A program made the position numbers and the translations under genes. Shown here piece by piece: positions 22,826-32,626 of a stretch of DNA of 64,000 nucleotides. Source of the stretch: CAVYWD01 sp963772225 (lineage in GTDB: Bacteria; Myxococcota; Myxococcia; Myxococcales; UBA5297). The stretch is from assembly GCA_963772225.1 (NCBI GenBank), contig CAVYWD010000002.1:1426001-1490000 (forward strand). The letters run 5' to 3'. Under the pieces are notes generated by a model. That model ran no database searches, was not told where the DNA came from, and worked only from the letters and a program-made list of their open reading frames with translations. How positions within the stretch are numbered: position 1 is the stretch's first letter; every line of letters begins with the position of its first letter.

Positions 22826-24711
22826 CCCGACGCCGCGCCGCGCTCTTGGCGCCCTGCCTCGTCGCCCTGGCCGCGCCCGCGGCCGCCGCCCCCCTTGCGC
22901 CGCTCGCGGTGTCCGTCGCCCCGGATCACCTGACGCTCGGGACGGACGCCGAGGCGCGCGTCGAGGTCCGCGGCCCCGACGATCTCGCCGAGGTGTCCCT
23001 CAGCGCCAGCGCCGGCCAGCTCGAGCGCCTCGAGCACCTGGGGCCGGGTCGCTTCGCCGCCACCTACCGTCCGCCGGCGCGGCGCCTGCCGCAGGTCGCG
23101 CTCATCGCCGTGCTGGGGCGGGTGAGGGGCGAGGCCGCGGCGGGCTTTGCGGCGCTGCCGCTCTGGGGCCAGGGCGACGCGGTGATCCGCACGCGGCCCG
23201 GGGCGCAGGTCAGCGTGACCATCGGCGCGGCGCACTTCGGGCCCATCTCGGCAGACCCCTCGGGCGTGGGCATCATCCCGGTCGTCGTGCCCCCGGGCGT
23301 GAAGTGGGCCTACCAGGGCCGCCGGGCCATCGACCTGAACGTCCCGCCGACGCCCAGGGTTCACCTGGTGTTGGAGCGCACCGCGGCCCGCGCCGATCAG
23401 TCCGAAACCCTGCGCGCCTTCGCCTTCGCGACCGCGGCCGACGGCGGCCCCGAGCGGTCGGCGCCGCGCCTCGCGGTCGAACGGGGCGACCTCGCGCCGT
23501 TGCCGCCTCCGGGGCCCGGGTCCGCCGCGGCGATCTGGACGCTGCCGGCGGGCAAGGCCGGCCAGGTCCACGCCCGCGCCGAGCTGGCAGGCGACCCGGC
23601 CTCTCGCGCCGAGGCCGCCCTGAACGTCGAGCCCGGGCCGCCGGCGCGCGTCGCCCTTCGAGCCGCGCGGGCCACCTACGCCGCGGGAGAGCCCGACCTC
23701 GACGTGGAGCTCGAGGTGGTCGACGCCGTGGGCAACCCCGTCCGCGAGCCGCCGAAGCTCAGCGCGAGCTTCGGCGCACTGAGCGCGCTGGAGCGGACGC
23801 CCGAGGGCTCTTTCAAGGCGCGGGTCGCCATCCCAAGCCGCCTCGCCGGCGAGCGCGAGCTGCGCCTGGTCGCCGAGGCCCAGGGCGGCCTCTTGGCGCG
23901 CGCGTCAGTCGCGCTCTCGCCCGCGGCGCCGTCCTCGCTGCGCGTCGAGCCCGCCCGCGCGGAGCTCGTGGCCGACGGCCGTTCGGCGCTCGCCTTCGAG
24001 GTCCGCGCCGAGGACCGGTTCGGCAATGCCGTCTCGGCGCAGAGCCTCTCGCTGCTCGCGCGCGCGAGCTTTGGCGAGGTGCGCGCCCTCTGGAAGGAGG
24101 GCCGGCTCGAGTACCAGCCGCGGCGCAACTTCGAGCCCGGTCGCGCCCAAGTGGAGGTCGCCGGGGACTTGGCGGCGCGCGCGGACGTCGAGCTCTACCC
24201 CGCCCTGCGCTCTTTCCGCCTGGCGCCGGCCGCCGGCCTCGCGACCGACGCCCGCAGCTTCGCCGCGCCTTGGCTGGGCCTGCAGGGCGCCTGGCGGTTC
24301 CCGCTGCGCCGGGGCGCGCTCGCGGCGGGCGCGGAGGCGAGCTGGCTCCGCCGCGCGCGGCTCGAGACCGTCGGCGGGGCGAGCGTCCAAGGGACCCAAA
24401 ACCTCGTCCTGGCCGACGCAACGGCGGGCTACGTCCTCCCTCTGAGCCCGCGCTGGCAGGCCTGCGCCCAGGTGGGCGCCGGGCCGACGCTGATCGCGAG
24501 CGCGGTGCGCGTGGGGACCCAGCCGGCGGCCCGCGAGCGGGCGACCGTGGCAAGCGGCTTCGCGGGGTTCTGGCTGGGCCCGCGCGCCGGCCCCGGCGGG
24601 CCGTTCGCGGAGGCGCGGGCGTGGCTCGTCGGCGAGCCGCGGCTCACAAGCGTGCGCGGCAGCCTTTTCGCGCTCTCTCTCGCGGTGGGGTGGAGCTATG
24701 AGATGCTCTAA
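22813..24711 (+). CDS. exported Ig-like protein with C-terminal beta-barrel-like region
   Basis: A 632-residue protein from GTG 22813, with GAGGAG 11 nt upstream inside the previous gene. A signal peptide ends near AAPAAAAP (residue 26). Residues 30-440 are repeated Ig/invasin-like beta sandwiches (for example LVADGRSALAFEVRAEDRFG followed by NAVSAQSLSL, a Big_1-like pattern). Residues 455-632 alternate aromatic and polar residues, with strands such as GLQGAWRFPL and LSLAVGWSYEML; the final hydrophobic stretch resembles an outer-membrane beta-barrel end. It overlaps the next gene by 14 bp. Likely outer-membrane or surface structural role; inference only. Confidence 0.65.
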   Translation: MARLTRRRAALLAPCLVALAAPAAAAPLAPLAVSVAPDHLTLGTDAEARVEVRGPDDLAEVSLSASAGQLERLEHLGPGRFAATYRPPARRLPQVALIAVLGRVRGEAAAGFAALPLWGQGDAVIRTRPGAQVSVTIGAAHFGPISADPSGVGIIPVVVPPGVKWAYQGRRAIDLNVPPTPRVHLVLERTAARADQSETLRAFAFATAADGGPERSAPRLAVERGDLAPLPPPGPGSAAAIWTLPAGKAGQVHARAELAGDPASRAEAALNVEPGPPARVALRAARATYAAGEPDLDVELEVVDAVGNPVREPPKLSASFGALSALERTPEGSFKARVAIPSRLAGERELRLVAEAQGGLLARASVALSPAAPSSLRVEPARAELVADGRSALAFEVRAEDRFGNAVSAQSLSLLARASFGEVRALWKEGRLEYQPRRNFEPGRAQVEVAGDLAARADVELYPALRSFRLAPAAGLATDARSFAAPWLGLQGAWRFPLRRGALAAGAEASWLRRARLETVGGASVQGTQNLVLADATAGYVLPLSPRWQACAQVGAGPTLIASAVRVGTQPAARERATVASGFAGFWLGPRAGPGGPFAEARAWLVGEPRLTSVRGSLFALSLAVGWSYEML

Positions 24712-26110
24712 TGCTCTCGCCGCGGCGTTGGCCGCGCTCTGCAGCTGCCGGCAGGCGCCCTCGGGCGTCTCGCCGGCCGTGACCTCCGTCGACCCGGCCC
24801 AGCACGCCGTCGGCAGCGCGGTGCCGGTCGCCATCGTGGGCACCGGCTTCTACCTGCGAGCCGTGGAGCCCCTGGGCGCGGGGCCCACGGAGCTCGACGA
24901 CCAGTTTCAGGCTTGGCTCGTCGCCGCGGACGGCTCCAGGACGGCCCTGCTCCCGGTGAGCTGGCAGCAGGAGGATAGGCTCTCGGCGGTGGTGCCGGCC
25001 GGGCTCCCGGCGGGCCTCTACGGCCTCGCGGTGGAGGGGCCTTTTGGCGGCGCGTCCCTGTCGCCCGCGTACACCGCCACAGAACGACCCTCGGCGCTGC
25101 TCACCGCGGCCGCGAGCGCGCCCTCGCCGCTCTACGTCGGCCAGGCCTTCGAGGCCGCGCTGCAGGTCCAGGACGTGGGCGACGGCGCCGCGGCGGCCGT
25201 CGGGCCGAGCGGCGACCCCGAGGTGAGCCCCAACGGCGCGCTCGATCTCCTCTCGAGCCCAGCCCCGCAGGACGTGGCGGCGCAGTCGACCCTGACCTTC
25301 CGCTACTCGTTCGTTCCCCGGGCGGCGGGCTCCATGAGCCTGGGGCTCTCGGTCGCAGGACAGGACGCCCTGAGCGGCGCAGCAGTCGGCGCGAGCGCCC
25401 AGACGCAGATCCAGGTCGCCAGCGCCGCCACCCTGAGCTCGGCGGCGACGCTCGACGCGCCGACCGCGGCCGTCGGCGACGAGGCGACCGCCGTCCTCAC
25501 ATTGGCCAACGACGGCGACCTCGCCGCCACCGGCTTGAGCGCGTCCGTCACCCCGTCCGACCCGGCGCTCGTCACGCTCGTCAGCGCCGGCGCGCCCGCG
25601 ACCTTCGACCTGGCGGCCGGGGCCGTCGTGGCCTACCCCTATCGCTACCAGGCGAAGGCGGTCGGCTCGCTCACCTTCTCCTTCCAGGTGACTGGGCAGG
25701 AGCAAGGCTCCGGCAAGGCGGTGAGCACCCTCGCTCAGACAGGTTCCCTGACCCTCACCTCCGCTCCCGCGCCGCTGAGCGCCGAGCTCGACGCCCCGAA
25801 TTCGGCGCATCCCGGAGGCAGCTTCCAGGTGACCCTGACCGCGACCAACGCCTTGGGCGCTGGGACCCTGCGTGTGGCGCCGGCCGGCGACCCGGTCATG
25901 GCCGGGGGCGGTGGCGCCCACCTGCAACAGCGCCCGGATACCACCGCGGTGCCGCTGGGAGTGGGGGCGGCGAAGCAGTGGACCTGGGTCTATCGCGCGC
26001 AGGGACCGGGTCCGGTCACCTTCACCGCCACCGCGGTCGCCACCGATTCCTCCGGCGCTACGTGGAGCGCGGCGGCGAGCTGCACCATCGCCGTGCAAAC
26101 CTCCCCTTGA
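24698..26110 (+). CDS. IPT/TIG-domain lipoprotein
   Basis: A 470-residue exported protein, third gene of the FecR/Ig operon. The short signal peptide ends LCSC (Cys17), so it is lipid-anchored. An IPT/TIG-like domain follows (VTSVDPAQHAVGSAVPVAIV, with GTGFYLRAVEP), then three CARDB/Ig-like units of about 100 residues, each with a LxAPxxAxxGxxFxVxLT-type start (PLYVGQAFEAALQVQDVG; LDAPTAAVGDEATAVLTLAN; LDAPNSAHPGGSFQVTLTAT). No enzymatic motif. Probably a cell-surface partner of the barrel-ended protein encoded just upstream. Confidence 0.65.
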   Translation: MRCSNALAAALAALCSCRQAPSGVSPAVTSVDPAQHAVGSAVPVAIVGTGFYLRAVEPLGAGPTELDDQFQAWLVAADGSRTALLPVSWQQEDRLSAVVPAGLPAGLYGLAVEGPFGGASLSPAYTATERPSALLTAAASAPSPLYVGQAFEAALQVQDVGDGAAAAVGPSGDPEVSPNGALDLLSSPAPQDVAAQSTLTFRYSFVPRAAGSMSLGLSVAGQDALSGAAVGASAQTQIQVASAATLSSAATLDAPTAAVGDEATAVLTLANDGDLAATGLSASVTPSDPALVTLVSAGAPATFDLAAGAVVAYPYRYQAKAVGSLTFSFQVTGQEQGSGKAVSTLAQTGSLTLTSAPAPLSAELDAPNSAHPGGSFQVTLTATNALGAGTLRVAPAGDPVMAGGGGAHLQQRPDTTAVPLGVGAAKQWTWVYRAQGPGPVTFTATAVATDSSGATWSAAASCTIAVQTSP

Positions 26111-26447
26111 GCGCGGCGAGGCGCTCGCGGCCGAAGCGCCGTCGCTGCACGACTGTCGTGCCGACCTCCCCGCCGCGTCCGGCGCTTGCCGTACCGACGG
26201 GCGCGGCCTCCGTACGGCGGTAGCGGGACCGAAGCCGCCGCGCCTCCGCGGCGGATGCACTCTTCACGCGAGGGCGCCTCGGGGTCGGGGAGTAGGTCGG
26301 CTTCAGCTCCGTCCAGGCCGAGCCCCCCATCAAGGAGAGGCGACGCTCTCCGCCGATGCCTGTCATCCCAACAGGATGCCCAGGACCCGCGACCTCGTTC
26401 GCAAGCGAGGCACTCGGCATTCGATTTCGACCTACGGAGAGGTGCAA
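26111..26447. other. intergenic region, no gene seen
   Basis: About 340 bp between the IPT lipoprotein and a small secreted protein. No frame in it has protein-like composition. Composition falls from very GC-rich to moderate toward the right end, where GGAGAGG forms the ribosome-binding site of the next gene. Confidence 0.4.
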
Positions 26448-26879
26448 ATGAGTATTTCGCTCAGAACGAATTTGGCGCGCGTTCTCCTGACTGCTTCGTG
26501 CTGGATTCCCGTCGCAGCTCACGCCGCAGACAATGCAATCCACGCGTGCACGATAAACACCACCAACGAAATATGTAAGACCAAAGCGGTCAACGCCGGA
26601 CCGCATCACGCAGTAAAGTTTGTCACAGATTGCTCAGAGAACCGAAATATTTGCCCAAGGGACGGCACCTGGCAAATCCGGGACTTGGACAGCGGCGTGA
26701 CGGTGGGCAGCGGGCGCTGGGGAAAATCGGGGGCGAGCAAGACGATCGGAGGACTCTACAACACCAAGGGTGGCTATCAGCTGACGATGCATAACGATAT
26801 TCTCCCCATATTCATATCGTGTGGTTCGGGCAGCACCGCGACATGTCAAGACGTGAAAGGCAGGATTTCTCCGTACTAG
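26448..26879 (+). CDS. small secreted cysteine-containing protein, unknown
   Basis: A 143-residue exported protein starting at ATG 26448 with GGAGAGG 6 nt upstream. A signal peptide (about 1-26) ends VAAHA before ADNAIHACTINTTNEIC. The mature part has six cysteines (HAC, EIC, DCSENRNIC, ISC, TCQD), suggesting three disulfides, and a beta-rich Gly/Ser pattern. I do not recognise the family. Codon use is clearly less GC-biased than in neighbouring genes (AAT, AAA, ATA codons are frequent), which suggests horizontal acquisition. Confidence 0.65.
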   Translation: MSISLRTNLARVLLTASCWIPVAAHAADNAIHACTINTTNEICKTKAVNAGPHHAVKFVTDCSENRNICPRDGTWQIRDLDSGVTVGSGRWGKSGASKTIGGLYNTKGGYQLTMHNDILPIFISCGSGSTATCQDVKGRISPY

Positions 26880-26881
26880 CC

Positions 26882-27103
26882 GTGTCGATAGGGCGTTTCC
26901 GCACCAGGAGCCTGAAGGCAGCGCTCCTGGCGCTGCTTCGCCGGCCGGAAGAGGAGCTCGACACCAAGGGTTTCGCCCTGCAGGCCCTGGAGCAGTTCAC
27001 CCTCGCCGACGAGGAGCGCGCTGTTTACCTCGCGGTTCGGGACGAGCTGGAGCATGCCGCCGGACAGGCCCGGGCGAAAGAGGCGCAGCCGCTGCCTAAC
27101 TGA
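26882..27103 (+). CDS. small helical protein, unknown
   Basis: A 73-residue acidic, helical protein: LKAALLALLRRPEEELDTKG then FALQALEQFTLADEERAVYL. Codon positions are GC3-biased, unlike a random frame, so it is probably a real gene or the end of one. GTG 26882, 2 bp after the preceding stop, is the chosen start; the alternative ATG 26843 would overlap the previous gene by 37 bp. It may be translationally coupled. No family recognised. Confidence 0.45.
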   Translation: MSIGRFRTRSLKAALLALLRRPEEELDTKGFALQALEQFTLADEERAVYLAVRDELEHAAGQARAKEAQPLPN

Positions 27104-27166
27104 GAGGCGTATTTCCAGTGTCGCTCGCCTCGGGATTCTCCAGCCCACCCGCCGAGAAGGGAATGG

Positions 27167-29624
27167 ATGGTACTCGGTAAGAAATTCCGGAGCGCTATTT
27201 GGCCGGCGGCCTTGATCGTTGCAGTCACCTCCACCGCAGTCGGGTGGGCGTACGGCACGCGTTCAATTCGTGGCGAGGCAGCGGCCAGCGGCGTGAGGAG
27301 CGAGCGCGAGGGACCGAGTATTAGGGCCGATGGTGTGCCGCCGCCGGTGGAGAGCGCCATCGGCGGTGTCGTTCTGGACGCGACCGGGGCGCCCGCCGCC
27401 GGTGCCCAGATCGCCCTCATCCGAGTGTGGGCCCAAAGCGCGTCGGCGGCGAGCTGGGCGGCGCCACCAATACTGGCCGAGGTCTCGTCCACCGCCGAAG
27501 GTCGATTCGAGTTCCACGACGTCGAACCGGGAAGCTACCGGTTGACCGCCACGAGGAGCGACCAGACGGCTGCGAGCGGGGTGGTCGCGCTCGAGCCAGG
27601 ACGCGTCGCAAACGTCGAGCTGCGTCTCGATGCGGCGGGGGTGCTCTTGTCTGGCCACGTGACCGACAGCACCGGCGGCGTGGCCTCCCAGGCTCGGGTG
27701 ACGGCCATCGCAAAGCTGGCATTCCGGGCCGTTTGCGATGATACGGGCTCCTATCGGCTGAATGTCCCGGGAGGTGAGTATCTGGTAACGGTCGAAGCGT
27801 CGGGCTACGCGCCCTTGTACGACAGCATGCTCGTCAGGCACGCCACGACTCGCGATTTTCGCCTGGTTCCCGGAGGGCGCATCGCCGGTCATGTGGTGTC
27901 GGCACGAGGGGAGACACCGCTCGGTGGCGCCGAGGTTGTGCTCCAGGCGACCGGGCTCGTCGCTGGAAGGATGCCCGCCGCGGTCCGCACCGGAGCCGAC
28001 GGCGCGTTCTGGTTCGAAGACGTCGCGGCGGGCAGCTATCGGGTGCTCGCGCGCCAGGGTCGGCTCGTCGGAACCAGCGTAGACATGGTTCGCATCGGAC
28101 CACTCCAGCAGATCAGCGACCTGCGGATCGAGCTCAGCCCTGCAGCGGTGATCAGCGGACGCGTCCACGTTGCCGGCCGAAGTGATGGCATCGAAGGCGC
28201 GAGGGTCTTCCTTTTCCCGCGGGAGCTCGACCCCGGAAGCCGGGCGACTGCTCGCACTGGCCCGGACGGAATCCTTTCACCTGGAGGGGATCGCCAGCGG
28301 CGCCTATGAGCTCCAGGCAGAGGCGAAGGGCTACGGCCAAACCAGTCGCGAGCTCGAGGTGGAGAGCGCTAACCCCACCCTCGATATCGAGCTCGTGCCG
28401 AGCGTATTCGTGCGAGGCCGCGTGGTGGATCAATCGGGCGGCGCGGCAGATGGCGTTCTGGTGAGCGGCTCGGTAATTGGCGACGGTCGTGACCTTCCAG
28501 AAGAGCTGTCACCCGTGTTCACCGGCCCCGACGGCGCGTTCGCGTTATCGCGTTCCAAATCCGGCCAACTGCAACTCACCGCGCGTCGAGATCGAGCCGG
28601 CATCGCGAGCGCAGGGCCTATCGCGGTGGGGACCCGCGAGGGCGAACCCATCACCCTCGTCCTTGGTCGGGGGTCCTACGTCGCGGGGCGCGTGCGCTTC
28701 GACGATGGCCGACCGGCGGCGGGCGTGCGGGTGCATGCCATGGCGCTCGCGATGGACGACGGCTCAAGTATGGCCGAGGCGACGGCTGGGGAGGACGGCA
28801 GGTACCGAGTCGGTCCCCTCGCGGCGGGCCCGTTCACGATTTCGGTGGATCGCCCCGGGCAGGCGTACGTGGCCGGGGCAGAGCCGCCCGCAGACCAGAA
28901 GACGCTGACGCTCGCCGAGGGAGCTGATGGTGAAGGGGTAGACCTCGTCGTCGCCGGCCGAGGACAGGTGATAAGCGGCGTGGTGCTCGACCCAGAGGGC
29001 CGCCCGCTCGAGCTGGCAACCGTGCTGGCCGGCGTCGAGGCGGCCGGCGAATCGGGCAACGCCGATTTTCAAAGCCTGACAGACCAGGAAGGGCGATTCT
29101 CTCTCGAAGATTTGCCGGCGGGGACCTACCGGCTCCGAACGAGTCATCCATCCTATCCGGATGCGCAGCGAGCCGGCGTCCGTTCGGGTTCGCGCAACCT
29201 GCGCCTCCAGGTTCCGCCTGAGTCGTCCATTTCCGGAGTGGCCGTCGACCGCGAAGGACGGGCGCTCACCGACTTCACGGTATCGGCGCTCCCCGACTCG
29301 CAACCCGGAGACGGCTCGGATTCAGGGGCCGCACCCGCCTTCGACTCCTGGAGCCAGCAGAGTATGCGGGTTCATCATCCCGGTGGTCGGTTCGTCTTCG
29401 GTCAGTTGGCCGCCGCCAGTTATACGTTGCGAGTGTCAGCCACGGGTGGCCGGAGCAGCGTCGTGCACCTATCGCTGCGACCTGGTGAACGGCGCGCTGA
29501 AATGAGGATGGTCGTGGAACAAGAGCGCGGCAGAACCGACGATGATGCGCAACTCGACCGCCGCACCGATGGCGACGACCCGGGGGACCCTGCCGCGACC
29601 TCAAGGCCTCCTGGATCGCGCTGA
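27167..29624 (+). pseudogene. carboxypeptidase-regulatory-like repeat protein, one frameshift
   Basis: A protein of about 820 residues made of serial CarboxypepD_reg-like beta sandwiches. The start ATG 27167 follows AGAAGGG. A membrane or signal segment (residues 10-29) is followed by at least seven repeats of the form GxVxDxxGxPxxGAxVxL, each closing with F.F.dv..GsYrl (FEFHDVEPGSYRL, FWFEDVAAGSYRV, FSLEDLPAGTYRL). Near 28270 one extra A in GGAATCC shifts the frame: TGPDG/SFHLEGIASGAYEL would be continuous without it. The last 30 residues (RTDDDAQLDRRTDGDDP) look out of phase too. Such proteins are usually surface scaffolds or carry an enzyme; none is seen here. Confidence 0.7.
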
Positions 29625-29942
29625 GCGGCGTGGCGTCCCTCGACAACCGGGATCGGGACCGTTCACCCCAACCTCCTGGAGCGACAGGTGCTCACCGAGG
29701 CCGACGGGGCGTGGCTCGGCGGCTGGCTCTCGAGGAGCAGCCGCGCACAAAGCGACGACTTCAAGAAGGCGGCCGCGCCGCCCATCGCGTCGTCGCGAAG
29801 GTCCGGTGCGGCTGCGGGACGACCCTCGACGCCGTCGCCGGTGAGGCCGTGTGCCCAGGGTGCGGCAAGGCGATCGCCTCCCCGGGCGAGCCGCCGCCCA
29901 AAGCGCCGCGGCCGGACCTGACGCGAAGGCCTTTGCAGGCGC
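29625..29942 (+). pseudogene. gene debris with a zinc-ribbon
   Basis: Short protein-like runs in different frames: LERQVLTEADGAWLGGWLSR at about 29680, then in another frame KVRCGCGTTLDAVAGEAVCP with GCGKAIASP, a four-cysteine zinc ribbon (CxC...CPxC). No complete gene can be built. Probably the decayed remains of one or two genes, ending where the convergent SirB1-like gene begins. Confidence 0.35.
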
Positions 29943-30749
29943 TCACTGCATCAGCCCCGGCGCGCGGCCATCCCGAAGCCGGAGCGCGGCGATGGCCGAC
30001 TCCTGGGTGTTGGGGAAGTCATGAGCCACCGCGCGGTACGCCTCCTCGGCCAGCGAGCGAGCGCCGAGCTGCTCGGCGACCGCGGCCTGCTGCAGCCGCG
30101 CCAAGGGGCGCCCGGGCCTCAAGACTGCCGCGAACGCCAGCGTCCGGTACAGCCCGACCAGGTCGCTGGAGGCCGCGCAGTGATCCACCGCGAGCTTGAG
30201 CGCACGCCCGACCACGTCGGCCACGCTCGCCTCGGGCAGGTCCGACGGGAGCGCCGGCAACGGCGGCCCCGCGGCCAAGTCCTCGGCCGACAGCGCCCGG
30301 CCGCGCGCCGGGTCCACCAGCACCGGCACTGGGGCTCCGAGGCGAAGAAAGAGGCGTCCGGAAGACGAGACGATGGGCGCGAAAAGGCCCGCCGCCGCCG
30401 CGACCTCGCGGTAGAGGGCAGTCAAAATGGCCGGGTGGCCCTTGCGCCGGGCCAGCACGCGGTGGAGCGCGATGAAGTCGTAGTTCAGGCCGTCGTCCGG
30501 CCTGAAGCCGAGCTCGCCCACGAGCACTCGGCAGAGCTCCTCCGCCTGCGCGCGGGGATCGGCGAGCGGAAGCGCAGGGGCAATACGCGTGCCCATCTCT
30601 CGCAGGAGCGCCCTGCCCTCGGCGCGCTCTTGCGCCGTCGCCCCGCCCAGCGAAAAGAGCGCACCAGCGAGATCATCGGTGGCGAGGCAGAGGCCGAAGT
30701 CAATCAACTGCTGCTCGTCCCCGCGCGACCATAGCTCTTGGATTTCCAT
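29943..30749 (-). CDS. SirB1-family transglutaminase-like protein
   Basis: A 268-residue cytosolic protein. Start ATG 30749 (MEIQELWSRGDEQQ) is preferred over an open frame that runs 60 codons further into repeat sequence. The central part, YDFIALHRVLARRKGHPAIL then TALYREVAAAAGL, is the SirB1/transglutaminase-like signature (NRVLxxRxGxPxxLxxLYxxVA). The C-terminus has a helical TPR-like tail (LGLYRTLAFAAVLRPGRPLA-like). Catalytic Cys/His of true transglutaminases are not evident, as is usual in this family. Function unknown. Confidence 0.75.
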   Translation of the reverse strand: MEIQELWSRGDEQQLIDFGLCLATDDLAGALFSLGGATAQERAEGRALLREMGTRIAPALPLADPRAQAEELCRVLVGELGFRPDDGLNYDFIALHRVLARRKGHPAILTALYREVAAAAGLFAPIVSSSGRLFLRLGAPVPVLVDPARGRALSAEDLAAGPPLPALPSDLPEASVADVVGRALKLAVDHCAASSDLVGLYRTLAFAAVLRPGRPLARLQQAAVAEQLGARSLAEEAYRAVAHDFPNTQESAIAALRLRDGRAPGLMQ

Positions 30750-30880
30750 GTCTCTATCGTAATCAGGCTGCGGCGCCGTCAAGTCGAGCAGCGAATTTTT
30801 GCCGCCGGGGGGGCCCCGTTCGCATCTGCCGGAAGGGGTGGATATTCTCATTCCTCTAGCATGGGCCCGAACGCCCTCTC

Positions 30881-30906
30881 CCCCCTCTCCGCGAGCGGAG
30901 AGGGGG
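30881..30906. repeat. GC-rich palindromic repeat
   Basis: CCCCCTCTCCGC and GCGGAGAGGGGG flank GA, followed by CAGGGGGGGTGAGG. It is the same dispersed palindrome type as 15626-15652 and abuts the start of the next gene. Confidence 0.6.
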
Positions 30907-30914
30907 CAGGGGGG

Positions 30915-31631
30915 GTGAGGCGCCTTCAAGCTCTAGACTCGGCCTCACACTCGGCCTCACTTCCCCACCGAAAGCGGTCCGCCCTGACCCTCTCGCGCAT
31001 CTGGATCACACTCGCGCTCGCGACTTTCGTCCTCTGGCGCAACCTGCCGCGGGCGCTCTTGTTTCTCTGGCCTGGGCTCGCCCGCGCTCGGAAGCTGGAC
31101 GACACCTCCCCCCTGGTCGACTTCGGGCTCTTCGAGGAGCTGGAGCAGGTGGTCTCGCCACTGGGGTTCGCGCCTCTGGGGGCGCACGCCGAGGTCCACC
31201 CCCTTCGGCGGCCGACGGCGACCTACGACTTCGCCCTGCGCGGCGAGCCCGTGTGGGGCTCGGCCTGGCGCCAGGGACCGGAGATCCGCTTTGCCCTCAT
31301 CACGGCCTTCCAGGGCGGCGGGATGGTGCTCACCGCGGATCACCAGCGGCCGGGCATCGACCGGCCCCCCTACCTCGCGGGCGGCTTGCCGGAGGCCAGC
31401 CTGGAGCAGCTGCTCGCGGCTCATCGCCGCCGGGTCGACCGCCTGCGGCAGCTCGGCTTCTCCCCGCTCGCAGACCTCTCGCTCGACTCCCGCGTCGGCG
31501 CGGCCCGTGCCTTCTACCGCGGCCCCGGCGCGCGCGAGGTGCGCTTGGGCGCGGCGAACGCCTTCATCCTGAGCTCCATGGCGCTCGTCCTGTTCGGCGC
31601 GGCGCTGGTGGCAGTGGCCCGGGCCTGGTGA
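30915..31631 (+). CDS. two-helix membrane protein, unknown
   Basis: A protein of about 238 residues from GTG 30915; an ATG at 30861 would put the palindromic repeat inside the gene. One transmembrane helix lies near residues 24-50 (WITLALATFVLWRNLPRALL) and one at the C-terminus (FILSSMALVLFGAALVAVAR). The region between them (about 150 residues) is soluble and includes DFGLFEELEQVVSPLGFAPL and AFYRGPGAREVRLG. I do not recognise the family. Confidence 0.6.
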   Translation: MRRLQALDSASHSASLPHRKRSALTLSRIWITLALATFVLWRNLPRALLFLWPGLARARKLDDTSPLVDFGLFEELEQVVSPLGFAPLGAHAEVHPLRRPTATYDFALRGEPVWGSAWRQGPEIRFALITAFQGGGMVLTADHQRPGIDRPPYLAGGLPEASLEQLLAAHRRRVDRLRQLGFSPLADLSLDSRVGAARAFYRGPGAREVRLGAANAFILSSMALVLFGAALVAVARAW

Positions 31632-31698
31632 GCGAGCCGAGAAAGGCGGCGAATCGGAGCTCAGCCCGCGCTCGAGGCGACCGGGTGAGCCGCGTCCC

Positions 31699-32553
31699 TC
31701 AGGGCGACCTCTTGGCGCCGCTCGGCTTGGGCTTCCCGGCCTTCTTGAGCTCGGCCAGCTTGGCCTTCGCGGCGGGCACAACTTCGGACTTGGGGTACGA
31801 GTTGAGGATCTCCTCCAGGGTCATTCGGGCCTCCTCGCTCATCTTCAGGGCCGCGAAGCACTCGGAAGACTTGAGGAGCGCGTCCGGGGCTTCTGGCGCC
31901 TTGCCGAAGCCCTTCACAATCTCTCCGTACTCGCTGAGCGCGACGCGCCACTCCTTCTTGTCGAGCCAGCTGTTTCCCAGCGCGAGGTGGACCTTGGAGG
32001 CGAGCGGGTCGCGGGGCCACTTCTTGAGGAACTCGGTGGCGAGCTCGCGGCCCGTGGCCGGGTCCTCCGCGAGCTTCGACAGGGCGAGCTCGGAGTACGC
32101 CTTCTTGTCCGCGGGCCGCTCGATGGCTTCGGCCTTCTTCCTCCCGGGCTCGCCGGGCTCCTTGCCCGCCCCTGCCTTTTCCTGCGAGTCCTTCACGGCC
32201 GCGAGCGCGGTCTCCAACTCGTCGATGCGGTGAAGGGACTCCTCGAGCTGACCGCGCAGCCGGGCCAGATCGCTCTGGACCTGCTCCATCTGCACGATGG
32301 CGTCGGCGCCGGTGCGGCGCGCGGCCTTGTCGAGCTTCTCCAGCGCGGTGGACACCTCCAACACCTTGCCGTCGAGCTTGGGGATCTGCGCGTCGAGGCG
32401 CTTGCCTTGCTCGGACAGCTCGTCCTGCTGCCGGTCTCGGTCGGACTTGAGCTGGCGCACCTCTTGTTCGAGGAGCTTGCCGCGGTCCGCGGGGTAGATG
32501 CAGGCCAGCATGAGCGCTGCGGCAGATGCCGGAAGGAGCGGGAGTCGGTTCAT
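31699..32553 (-). CDS. CpoB/YbgF-like coiled-coil TPR lipoprotein
   Basis: A 284-residue envelope protein. Start MNRLPLLPASAAALMLAC (ATG 32553) gives a signal peptide with Cys18 as lipidation site; a further upstream ATG lacks this. Residues 25-130 are a heptad-rich coiled coil (KLLEQEVRQLKSDRDRQQDE). Residues 155-275 are TPRs of the CpoB type (AYSELALSKL, ATEFLKKWPRDPLASKVHLA, SYPKSEVVPAAKAKLAELKK). CpoB links peptidoglycan synthesis with the Tol-Pal system; here no tol genes are adjacent, so the role is inferred from shape. Confidence 0.75.
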   Translation of the reverse strand: MNRLPLLPASAAALMLACIYPADRGKLLEQEVRQLKSDRDRQQDELSEQGKRLDAQIPKLDGKVLEVSTALEKLDKAARRTGADAIVQMEQVQSDLARLRGQLEESLHRIDELETALAAVKDSQEKAGAGKEPGEPGRKKAEAIERPADKKAYSELALSKLAEDPATGRELATEFLKKWPRDPLASKVHLALGNSWLDKKEWRVALSEYGEIVKGFGKAPEAPDALLKSSECFAALKMSEEARMTLEEILNSYPKSEVVPAAKAKLAELKKAGKPKPSGAKRSP

Positions 32554-32626
32554 GGCGGTCGGGCACGATAGCAAACCGCAGGCACTTCGGCACGGCCGCT
32601 CTCCCGCCCTCCCTCCGGCCGTCGCG

